DNA of 64,000 nt from Dirofilaria immitis (lineage: Eukaryota; Nematoda; Chromadorea; Rhabditida; Onchocercidae). The stretch is from assembly GCA_024305405.1 (NCBI GenBank), contig JAKNDB010000079.1, forward strand, positions 2,718,501-2,782,500, read 5' to 3'. A model generated the notes under the pieces. That model saw only the letters and a list, made by a program, of their open reading frames with translations, was not told where the DNA came from and ran no database searches. The position numbers and the translations under genes were made by a program. Shown here one piece after another: positions 54,514 to 64,000 of this stretch (position 1 is the stretch's first letter; each line of letters begins with the position of its first letter).

Positions 54514-56117
54514 TATATCAAAGATAACGTATTCTGTCATTTTCCTCTTTAAATTAAAATTTTACTTTTTTATAGATTGATAAACTGATGATAATATGTA
54601 TGCCAAGAAATGAGAAAATTTGCTGTACTTTTATTATTTCAATTAATGAATAATCATTTTCATCGAAATTTATTTCTAATTTTAATCAATAAATTCAATT
54701 CATTTCATAATTATCATTCTCTAAATTTATTTTTTTTCACATTTAAATTTGCGTAGTACATCGATACAATTATTGAATCTGAATTCTCGATGATAATTGT
54801 AATAATAGAATCAAATCTCAATGTTTAATCATCCTCACATATTCATCATAATGTGTTGTTAAAAGATAAAATGATAGAAATTATCACTTATTTCCTTATA
54901 ACTTTTTATGATTAATTTTTTATTATTTTGTTTTTTTTTCTTTTCAATTCAATTTTGCATGAAAACATTAATATTATTTACTTGAATAATTGTATATTTG
55001 TTGTTGTGATCAATGTTGTTAAATTATGCGCTTTATGTATCATACGATTTGTCAAATAATAATATTATCAAAATGTGAATGACAATTTTCTGTTGATAAC
55101 AAATATCCACTTTTTTTTTTGCCTGTACAATTTGATTGCTTATTATAAATATATGTTAAGTTGTTTGATCATAATTTTCAATTTATGATTCTTTGAATTT
55201 AGGTATCATATCAATTGCAATGAAATATATATGAAATACACATTATGCAAATATTGTTAAGCAATGTTATTGTAAATTTGGTTAACACATTATATTTGTC
55301 TGACCTTTTACTAACATATTTTTTACAGTAATTCAAATTCTATCTTTAACATTTTATTTCTATTTAAGAATAAATTATATGTTTCATAATCTTAATTTTG
55401 TACTTTGATCTTTTAGTTTCATAAGAAATTTCACATTTTTAAAGAAAATTATTAAAACTTCGAAAATTTTATCGATAATACAATTAAGATATTAATGTAT
55501 TTTAAGCAAATTTCTCTTAGGCTAAGTTAATATTTTTATAATAAATATTAATTTATTATATACAGATATAAACTACATTGTTGAATAAACATTTCTTGAT
55601 AAATTACTCGAACTAAGAATTACGAATTAAGCATTATAAGCTTATTTAAATCTAGTACATCTGATCTAAGAATTCGACTAAACAAAATTTCAAAGGTTTT
55701 ATAAAGTTAAAATTTGAGAAATAAAAGCTGAATTATCAGCACTTTCAAAATTTTGGCTTACGCTAGATCTGATAGTTGCAAATGATTGATGGCTTTTCTA
55801 AGAAATTAAGCCATTTGCATTTTTCGTTTTTTTAAGCTTAACAAGTTTTATTTCTCGTATAAAAAGAAAACGTATCCAATCAAATTCAGAGCGATTACCA
55901 AGAAGGTCATACTAAATTACCGTATGCACAATCTACAGCCAATTCAAGAAAATGAGATTTACCGTATTTTTAGAAATAAAATGAGCTATTTATTATTTTA
56001 ATTACGCCTGATATAATTGCAAATTTTTCCTTCCAAACTATCATCATCGAAAAAACATGATCCAATATTTGTCTCTATAGTCTAATTTATTATTTACTAG
56101 TTTTATTCGTTTTTTTT

Positions 56118-56267
56118 TTTTTTAGAATACTACTGATATGAATGTGACAACGATTAATCTCGAGACTATACGATAACCTATAAGTTTTAGCCTGCATCAT
56201 ATGCTCCACATATTTCTGTATTCAACATTAATCATTGCCACATTTATATCAATAGTATTCTAAAAAA
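56118..56267. repeat. 41-bp imperfect inverted repeat, 68-nt loop
   Basis: Left arm 56118-56158 starts TTTTTTAGAATACTACTGAT; the right arm 56227-56267 is its reverse complement with about four differences, all transitions. The terminal A/T runs and size suit a small foldback element. No coding sequence inside. Confidence 0.8.
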
Positions 56268-58379
56268 TAATAGTATTCGAAAAAAAATAACTGATAAAAG
56301 AATTCGAAAAAATATTAAGTTTGATTTTGGTTTTGGTTGCATTAAAATAGCCATTTATCTACTTGTTTAATTATTCCATATTTTATGATCAATCAATAGA
56401 TAGATAATAGATATGACTGATAAACTCTTCGAACTTCGATTTAATCAGCAAATTCAAAAATACCACACGTATTTCTTATGAAATCATAAAGCAACTATTA
56501 AATTGAGTTTTCAATTTTATCAATTCAAAAAATATTATCGCATTTCCTATAAAATTCTATTAAAAAATTATTAAATTCACATTTGATTGAATCAGTTATG
56601 ATTACATCTTTAAGAAAATATATTTTAAATTGAATAATAACAAAAAAAAATTTAATTATATTTAAAATTTAATTTACTATCTTTTATCTTATCTACTACG
56701 ATAATCTTTCTTCTCGAGTATATTTCCTACTGAATTACGCAATCACATTATGATAGCTCAATCATCTATAGATAATTTATTATTTTAAGCTCAAAATATA
56801 TAAATAATAAAAATGAATGAAGAAATGATAATTATTAAATAATTCCTGGTAGACTTTTAGACTTCTTATTAGGAGTCGAAAAGTCATAATAATAATAATA
56901 ATAAAAGATTCATTTGATAAACTAATAATATGCTCGAAGTAATAGCATTAAATCGTGAATGAAATTTTATTTTAGAAAGTCACTTCTACTTGTAACACAT
57001 TTTAACTGTATGATTTAATCATAAATTTTCCAGGTAACATCGGGTATGAACGTAATGGAGTAATTCGTTATCTTTCATTAACCTGTTTGGAGAAAATAGT
57101 TCCGGTATTGAGGGAATTAAAGTTAAATTAGATAATTAATTAGTTCTTTTATCAGTTGATTTCTGTTTAGATGATGAATTTTTTATCAAAAAGAAATTTT
57201 GCTTAAAATTGGATAGTGTTGTGGAAAAAGATCAAATTCATAAATATAGTTGAAAAAAAAGATCAGCTAAAATCATTTTAAAAACGATGGAAGATGTCAT
57301 TTTTCATTATGATTTGCTATATTTTATCAAATGGAAAAAATCATTTTCTCATTTATCAACTATCTCTTAATGATAATTAATATTACTTCCATTGAAGTTT
57401 TATCTTTCACATCGAATGACATTTTTTTCTTTGCATTAAATTTGATCGCTCTTTTTTGCATTTCCTTTCCATTTACCTTCTTGTTGATTATGAGAGAACA
57501 AAATAATTGAAAATATTATCGAAATCAATAACTTCTTTAATCCAAATAATCATTTTTATATTGTAAACAATGCATAAATAGCATAATTCAACTTTTAAAA
57601 TTTAAATAAAATTGTCTAAACATTTGGCATCGAGAAGATACCTTATATAGGTCTTATCAATAAATTATATTTAAGCATTACTCAAGGATCACATTTTTAT
57701 TCATTCGAATAAATAAAAATTTGATTAGTGCTCTCAGCATATCACATGATAAGCATAGCCAATGCATATAGTAGTTGATCGAGATCCACTCTTTAATAGA
57801 TCATAGATCATTTAAATTTGATTTGATTACTGGATAACGTAAAATATTATCAGTAAGATAATTGAACTATAGAGAATCGCATGCAATCATTGATATATAT
57901 ATATATATATATATATATATCATTTTTGTTCTGTCTGCGCTACTCAATAATCTTAACTGTAATTTTCATATTTATATATCGATAGCTCATTTATTATCTG
58001 ATAAATCAGTGATAATTAGTATTTGATGACATGAAATCAATCAATCAATCAAAAAGTTTCATGTAAAATAAATAAATAATTGCACTGCAATAACAATAAT
58101 GTGCATCATTTTGACATTCATTTATTTCAATTATTATTTGATAATATGAAATCAATAATTTATTTTATACTTATCTTCTGTCAAGAACATAAAATATGAT
58201 ATTCGAGATCATATTAGTCCATAAAACAGTGTAAATATTTAGCCTATGTTGATTAAGATGAGGAAGAAAAGATTCAACATTGATAAGGATGCCTTACCAG
58301 AATGATTACCTGAGATAGTAACCTGAGAAATTTTGCAAGAAAGACAAAAAGCAAGCTTTGAAGGTAAACTGCATAGTTA

Positions 58380-58530
58380 TTAATCGTTTAAGACATCAAA
58401 CCTTTCGCCTATTTTATCATCATCGCTATCAGTAATCCACTTGTAAGCCTGCAGCAGTATTGTTGGCTTTAAAAATTTATTATTGTTCCATCCGTAGTTC
58501 GGATAACTAATTGAACAGCAAGAATAGTCA
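58380..58530 (-). pseudogene. Succinate dehydrogenase iron-sulfur subunit (SdhB) fragment
   Basis: The minus strand reads NCNDYSCCSISYPNYGWN then KFLKPTILLQAYKWITDS and KIGERFDVLND, matching the family's ECILCACCSTSCPSYWWN block and its following helix. Two cluster-ligating cysteines are tyrosine (one in CILC, one in SCP) and the Trp pair is GW. The match stops at a TAA right after FDVLND, without the next CHTIMNC block. A fragment NLQDKFDNLFLSVEPKK at about 58627-58680 may derive from the upstream SIEPW region. It is a non-functional relic. The GERxDxLxD ending looks more bacterial than nematode to me, so transfer from Wolbachia is the favoured but unproven source; a decayed nematode paralogue is the alternative. 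Confidence 0.7.
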
Positions 58531-58739
58531 TTGCAGTTTAACAATAATGTTGGAGATAATTTGATTTGCCAAGAAATTAAAATCATCTATTCTGAATGAT
58601 TTGGCCTTTGGCCCAAATTGATATGATGAATGTAATTTGATACTAGATTATTTTTTTGGCTCTACTGATAAAAATAAATTGTCAAATTTATCTTGAAGGT
58701 TCAACATGTCGTTTTTTTCTTATTTCATCCAAAAATAAG

Positions 58740-61125
58740 CATTTCCTACTGAACTATATGACCCATGTATATGATAATCAATGGTGATTGAGCCGAATAA
58801 TTGAACAGCTATCTGAAAAAGAATCATATTCAGATTTACTTATCAATTTTTCTTCAGTTAAAATCAATCAGTGGAAAAGATTCGATTTTATATCATAGTA
58901 ATTTTTGATGATATATTAATAATGTTAAATATTAGCAATTGATTCCTCAAAAGTTGACCAAATTAAATTATGAATTTTCATTTCATGCACTGAATTTTTC
59001 TTTTGTTTTTTTTTGTTGACCAAATAACGATGGATTCTGCCCATTTAAATTCTGTCATTTTTCTGTCCCATTAATCTAAATTTTAATGCAAACTTATCCA
59101 TATGAATAATTCATATTCTTTCCCAAAAATGCAAATTATTCGCAATGTATTTTTTAAATTATAATTGTAATTGCGTATTTTAGGATTATGAATGATAGAT
59201 AGGTATATCTGTTTATATTTATTTATCATTATGTCTGAATGCAATTCTGATTCTAAGATATTTTGATTTCATCTCGATTCTTGCTCATTCATTCTTCTCC
59301 TTTGGTGACTCACTAACAAGTGTTTCTTATCTATATCATTTATAATTTTACTGGCTATTGAATGTCCATGTGAACATTATCAATCAATGTTTCAATTATC
59401 AAAATTCATTACATGAATCTTTGTAGTAAAAGTGTAAGCATCTTCGGCAACACTGATTTCATATCTGTTGAATTCCAAAGCTAACTGATTCCCTTTGAAT
59501 GAAATTGATTATATTTCAATCACTATAGAACATTTTAATTCACAAAAAAATCGATAATCTATTCGGTGGCTTATTTCAGGTATGGCTAAGCAGAGCTAAC
59601 TTAACACATATATCATTTAAGTGATATGTCATGTGATCGAAAAACTTTTCAATATAAAGTTAAAGATCGAGATTTGATGATCGTATTCTTCACGTTTAAA
59701 TAATTGGTGATGCCATCATAATTACTATATTCAACCTCTCTTATAATAGTTGCAAAATTAAATTTAAATTATTAATATTTGTAAATAACAGAAATTTAAA
59801 AATTATTAAAAGTAAGTTTAGATACTGATATATTATTATTTGTAAATCATTTTGGACTATATAGATATAAATGTTAATCGAGATCATATCGGCGTAAACG
59901 CATTATGATATAACAATGTTCATTTTTTTTTTTATTTTTCAAAATTCCAATAATTTTAGAGTTAATGGGAATCGAAAATGTTTGGGCTAATCATGGTTTA
60001 AATCAGGTTGGTTCCATGAAATTTTTAATGATAAGTGATAAATAAATTATCTATCGATTTTTTAAGAGATTGTTGAAAAATTAGCTAATAGAATTTCAAA
60101 ATTTATAATCAATAAATTTTTAATTCTTCAAATGTGAATTAAAATTCAAACTGTCAATATCTTCCGGTTTATTTTAACTTTCAGAATCTTTTCACCTGTT
60201 TTAATTCGCTTTTTGAATAGTTCAATGAAAATAATTTTGACAATTTGATTTTTGATACTTTACATTTGATGAATCAAAAAATTCAATTGTTGCAAATTTC
60301 AAAGTTTTGATAAACCACTCAATAATATTTTCAGAAATTGATAAATAAATTATGTCAATTATCAATTAAAAGTTTCATCACTTTTGCTTCAAAATTCTAT
60401 TTCAAAAAAGCAAAGTGGAATTTTGTTATTTCAAAAAGTTTGATAATTGCTTTCATAAAATTTATTTAAACATTATTGAGAAATATATTGTTGAAAATAT
60501 CTTAATCATTTAAGGATGAATATGATCAAAAGTATCGATGTAAGCCGAAACCTACGATAAAACATCGATTGAAGTAATACTTACGATCTTTTAAATATCT
60601 GATACATCAACAGTTTCTCAGTACGGCTCATCTTTCGGTATAAATGAGATCTCAAAATTTGTCAGATATAGTTAACCGAAAAGTCTTATAGAATTTTTGA
60701 AATCAGGACTGTAATCATTAGGATTTTTGTTCGAAATATTTCACTGAATATATCATGTATGGAAATTAGTACCAGTAAGATTCTCACAACATACGTAATA
60801 TTCTCATTAAGCTTGTTATAAATTTTACATATTAGCTTGACAGGTAGGAAACAAAATTAATTTGGCTAATTTCCCACACCGTGCTTCATAATACTGACCC
60901 ACGCTTCTGCATAACATGCATTTAGAATCTTGAAAGTGATATTTTAAGCTATGAATGAATTATTTTTAAAGATATGCATGAAACTCAATGATGCATCATT
61001 GATATCATTTTATTTGCTATATAATACATATGCCATATATACTTTAGAATGCAAATGAATGATGAAGTTATAACTGTAACTAATCTGAGATATCCTGCTT
61101 CTTTCTTCTCTTAAACGATTTTCAG
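58740..61125. other. Interval before the first recognised SLC26 exon
   Basis: No intact gene. Holds a candidate SLC26 first exon (59965-60006) and two short coding-like minus-strand stretches (59392-59496, 60871-60934) described as findings. The rest is AT-rich with no larger frame. Confidence 0.5.
59965..60006 (+). CDS. Candidate SLC26 5' exon (unproven)
   Basis: AATTTTAG|AGTTA is followed at once by ATG, reading MGIENVWANHGLNQ, then CAG|GTTGGT. An acceptor five bases before a start codon is what an SL trans-spliced nematode gene looks like. It ends in phase 0, while the next recognised exon (61126) needs phase 2, so another exon would have to lie between them. I cannot identify that exon. 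Confidence 0.25.
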
Positions 61126-63555
61126 GAAAGCAGCACGTCGGTGCCTGTTACCATGCTCAAGTCGTCTGAATCTACTGCATTCGCTAATGAATCTTATACC
61201 TATCCTGCAATGGTTACCAAAGTATAACTGGAAAGCTGATACGTTTTATGATATCATCGCCGGATTAACAGTCGGTGTTATGCATATACCTCAAGGTCCG
61301 TTGTTTTCCCCATCAAAAGTGAAAGTTCAACGAAATCTAAATAGATTTAAATGATTGGCACAATGGTTCTGTTTCTTGTTAAAATCTTCTTGAAGAAGTC
61401 TCGCACTCTCTTGAAGAAGTCACAGTTTTATAGCAGATATATTTTTCTGATGTAGCATTCTCATGTATCCTTCTGATGTTACTTCCGGTCTAGCAACGTA
61501 TATTTCAGGGTAACAGCATAAACTTCCGGCGCAACAATTCTGCTGTAACGGTGTACTCTTTCGGTTTGACAATTACAATTTCTGGTATAACAGTGTTAAC
61601 TACCGCTTCATGGTGTACTTCGCTGTTTGCTTACAGTTCAATTGGTCATGTTGGTTTCATGGTTGTTTCACTTTCTATCTTTACACAGATGGGAATAAAT
61701 AGTTCTTTAATGTATTTAATAATATATATTATTACAAGGATAAGATTATTCTCATTGACGATGACAATTGCAATGTTGCCAATTTATCTGATATTGGAAA
61801 ACAACAACCAATTTTGGATTTTCATTTTTCTGTACTGGGATAACAGCATAAGCGTATACTTCCAGTGCAATAATATATACTTCCGTTGTAACAGCGTACA
61901 CTTCCAGCGCAATTTCCGATGAGGCAATGCAAATTTCCGGTGTATCAATGTAAACTTTCGGGATAACAGCATTTGCTTCCGTGTATCAGCTAAATTTCTG
62001 GTGCAACTGCCAATGCAGCAATGTAAACTTCCGGTGTATCAATGCAAACTTCTGTGGTAACAGCGTATACTTCCGGTGTAACAGTAAACATTTTGCTATA
62101 ATAGCATATACTTCTGGTGTATCAATGTATTCTTTCGGATTAGCAGCATACTCTTCCGGTGTAAAAACACATGCTTTCGCTATAAAGAATATACTTTCTG
62201 TGCAACAGTTATACTTCCGGCGCAAATTCCTGTCTAGCAGTTTAAGCTTCCGATGTATCAATTTAAACTTCCGGGATAACAGCATATACTTTTTGCGCAA
62301 CAATAAATATTTCCGCTGTAACAGCATGCTCTTCTGGTGTGACAGTTACATTTTCGCGCAACTTCCGATGTAGCGATGTGAACTACCGGTGTGTCAAGGT
62401 ATGCTTCCATGGTAGCAAGCGGTGAAATTATGCAAAACAATCAGAAATAGATAGTATAAATGTGTTGATAATAGTACAGTAGCTGTATGTGCTTCCGGAT
62501 AACAATAAATACATCTGGTATATCGATGTATGTAGTTCCGGTGTAGCAATAAACACATCCGGTGTATCAATGTATATTTCTGGTTAACAACGTAAACTTC
62601 CAGTACAGCAACACGTAATTCTGTTATAGCAGCATATACTTCCGGTGTAACACTTATACTTCCGGTGCAGCGGTGTACAGTATACTTTCGGTGTAAAAGC
62701 GTAAACTTCCAGCACTACAATGCAAGGTGACCTTACTGTCGCGAATTTCAATATCGCGAAACTCCAAATAAATGATAAAATAAATTTCTCATTCAAATGG
62801 TAAATAAATGTTAACAATGTTATGAATCATCTAATTAAATTTGTATTTCTCAATTTAGGAATAGAATAAATAAACCTATTGCGTGTTTATTCCACCAATA
62901 TAATGATATTCTGTACCGTATTAATACTATACGATAAATAAATTCCGGCATAATAATGCATACTTTCGGTGTATCAATGAATAGTTCTAGTATAAATTTT
63001 ATTGGTTGATTTGTATGCATCAGATTCAATTCATTGAATTTGAAAATGTTACATTTTTTAATTTATCTAAAATGCTGTATAGTTTAACTTATCTTTTTCT
63101 CGAGAGATTGAAATCTGTCAAATTGTCATTGTATTTTTCAGGTATAGCATATGCGATATTAGCAGGTGTTGAACCGGTTTATGGTTTGTATGTATCATTT
63201 TTCTCGGTTTTTTTTATATGTTTTTTGGGACCTCAAAACATGCATCAGTTGGTAATAATTTTCGTAAAATCAAAATTAGTAACAGATATATGAGTCCGTT
63301 TATCGTTTTCATTTTTCTATCTGAAAACTTTAATAATCGATAAAGCTAGTATCAATGATCTTATCACTTGTGTTTAAGAGTTTCCTTATAGGTTCATTTG
63401 CTATAACAGCTATAATGGCTGCATTTGCAAGCGGTGAAATTATGCAAAAACAATCAGAAATAGATAGTATAATTGTTATTGATAATAATACAGTATCTTC
63501 ACTTACCTATCTAGAAATAACTACAACACTTGCTTTTACAACGGGAATTGTTGAG
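61126..63555 (+). CDS. SLC26/SulP anion transporter, N-terminal part (partial)
   Basis: SLC26 proteins exchange sulfate, chloride, bicarbonate or oxalate across the plasma membrane. Three phase-consistent exons: 61126-61295, 63142-63251, 63379-63555. Exon 1 reads IPILQWLPKYNWKADTFYDI then IAGLTVGVMHIPQG; exon 2 reads AYAILAGVEPVYGLYVSFF, the SulP signature; exon 3 reads IGSFAITAIMAAFASGEI, then a hydrophilic loop and TLAFTTGIVE. These are the cytosolic pre-segment and the first transmembrane segments of the transport core. The upstream N-terminus is not identified, and the remainder (most of the core and the STAS domain) lies beyond base 64000. The acceptor of exon 3 is the least certain site. 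Intron 61296-63141 is unusual (see mosaic). Gene reality is firm; which nematode paralogue is unknown. Confidence 0.85.
61619..61838 (+). pseudogene. NADH-quinone oxidoreductase subunit N (NuoN) fragment
   Basis: Frame 1 reads LFAYSSIGHVGFMVVSLS, then MGINSSLMYLIIYIIT and IRLFSLTMTI, the conserved NuoN/ND2 segment (K/RLxAYSSIxHxGF). After about 61775 the match continues in the next frame as NLSDIGKQQPIL and FHFSV, like the NuoN DLSGxxKxxPxLA block, so there is a frameshift. It lies inside an intron of a nematode gene, flanked on both sides by minisatellite. The similarity is to bacterial NuoN, not the divergent nematode mitochondrial ND2 (from general knowledge). Best explained as a nuclear insertion of Wolbachia-type DNA, non-functional. 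Confidence 0.8.
62415..62481 (+). pseudogene. Copied fragment of SLC26 exon (from 63427-63495)
   Basis: GCAAGCGGTGAAATTATGCA here equals 63427 onward, and the match runs on through AATCAGAAATAGATAGTATA to GATAATA-TACAGTA, with one A lost and a few changes near the end. It is embedded in the minisatellite about 1 kb upstream of its source exon, same strand, without splice sites. Confidence 0.9.
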
Positions 63556-64000
63556 GTATTGGTTCAATTTTTTCATTATCCTTCTTTGCTAATAAATAAG
63601 TAAAGTTTGACTTACTTATTCTTTTTTCCTCTCTTTTTAAATCGTTTCTTATTGATTATGTTTAATTTATCGCTGTCAATAAAAAATAATTTATCATAAA
63701 ATATGAAATTTTATCATGTATATGCATGAAATGAACTTTATTATACAAAAAAATGAAATAGGATTTATAATATTTTTATCATATATAAGTATAAAATAAA
63801 ATTTAGTACTTCTTGTTTCTAAGTTCGATAATATCAATTTTTATTAAATTAACTATTGATATCATTGATTAATTAATTGAAATTTAGGTAAATTTTGTAT
63901 CTCTGTCATATTTTATGAAAATTACTTTTTATCTGCTAATTTACTAAATTTTCAATAATTATTTCATTTCCGATATTCTAATAGAATATTTGTTTTTTTC
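63556..64000 (+). other. SLC26 intron at the window edge
   Basis: After the donor GAG|GTATTG at 63555 the frame continues only to a stop at 63601. The rest is AT-rich intron-like sequence with no further exon before the end. Confidence 0.6.

Larger units (their letters stand above)
52171..58379. other. Intergenic region, no supported gene
   Basis: AT-rich, with few open frames above 60 codons. Contains a 27-bp tandem repeat (52403-52510), a short ATCATGAC-type repeat (53660-53742), a 14-bp palindrome (54479-54513), a 41-bp inverted repeat (56118-56267) and a (TA)n run (57893-57921). Confidence 0.5.
61440..62995. repeat. Interrupted ~21-bp minisatellite in SLC26 intron
   Basis: Degenerate units near ACTTCCGGTGTAACAGCGTA recur in four blocks: about 61440-61615, 61838-62412, 62482-62730 and 62940-62995. 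Units vary from 18 to 23 bp, with GTATCAATGTA and GCAACAGT variants. The blocks are separated by a NuoN fragment, a copy of an SLC26 exon segment, and ordinary AT-rich sequence. The array is visibly richer in G and C than its surroundings. Its mostly 21-bp spacing keeps long frames open on both strands (61981-62373 plus, 61986-62327 minus), which are artefacts of periodicity. Confidence 0.9.

Noticed and set aside
58380..61838. A continuous block of inserted Wolbachia genome
   Set aside because: Only short, separated, differently oriented fragments are recognisable, with ordinary AT-rich host-like sequence between them.
61981..62373. Open frames of 113-130 codons on both strands
   Set aside because: Periodicity of a 21-bp minisatellite removes stops in several frames; the frames share no sensible domain and lie inside an SLC26 intron.

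Overview
The window is nuclear DNA of a nematode, most likely a filarial (spirurid) worm. It is very AT-rich and full of homopolymers and GAT, TC and ATT microsatellites. Its genes are broken into short exons with GT donors and nematode-type TTTTCAG or TTTTAG acceptors. There is no operon-dense bacterial coding, no rRNA or tRNA gene that I could find, and no CRISPR array. The filarial assignment is an inference. It rests on gene style and on remnants of alphaproteobacterial-type respiratory genes (nuoN, and probably sdhB), as expected from old Wolbachia-to-nucleus transfers.

Layout. 1-21.8 kb: gene-poor, with simple repeats, small tandem duplications and a 38-bp inverted repeat (18921-19083). 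21.8-30.1 kb (+): a 14-exon ceramide transfer protein gene (CERT: PH domain, FFAT-like motif, START domain). 31.6-40.1 kb (+): a 14-exon LAS1/LAS1L gene, an rRNA-processing HEPN endonuclease with its RHxxxH motif intact. 40.8-44.6 kb (-): a 9-exon gene for a MATH plus BTB-like protein, convergent with LAS1 and including one probable GC-AG intron. 44.6-58.4 kb: intergenic, with a 0.8-kb direct duplication (45121-45900 and 51368-52170), an ATT microsatellite of about 570 bp, and a 41-bp inverted repeat at 56118-56267. 58.4-61.8 kb: bacterial-like gene fragments (SdhB-like, NuoN-like, and a weak third candidate). 61.1-63.6 kb (+): the first recognisable exons of an SLC26/SulP anion transporter that runs off the right end.

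Most unusual structure: the intron between the first two recognised SLC26 exons (61296-63141) is a mosaic. A degenerate 21-bp minisatellite, whose unit contains ACTTCCGGT (reverse complement ACCGGAAGT, the ETS-factor consensus), flanks a NuoN fragment and also carries a 67-bp copy of the transporter's own downstream exon.

Both CERT and LAS1 are otherwise well-preserved genes, yet each carries one-base frame breaks in or beside A runs (27393-27399, about 28044, 38667-38671). Exon lengths show that adding one base restores each frame. This pattern points to homopolymer sequencing or assembly errors more than to pseudogenes. CERT and START-domain traffic, LAS1 ribosome maturation, a probable BTB ubiquitin adaptor and an anion transporter have no evident shared pathway; they look like neighbours, not a functional cluster.
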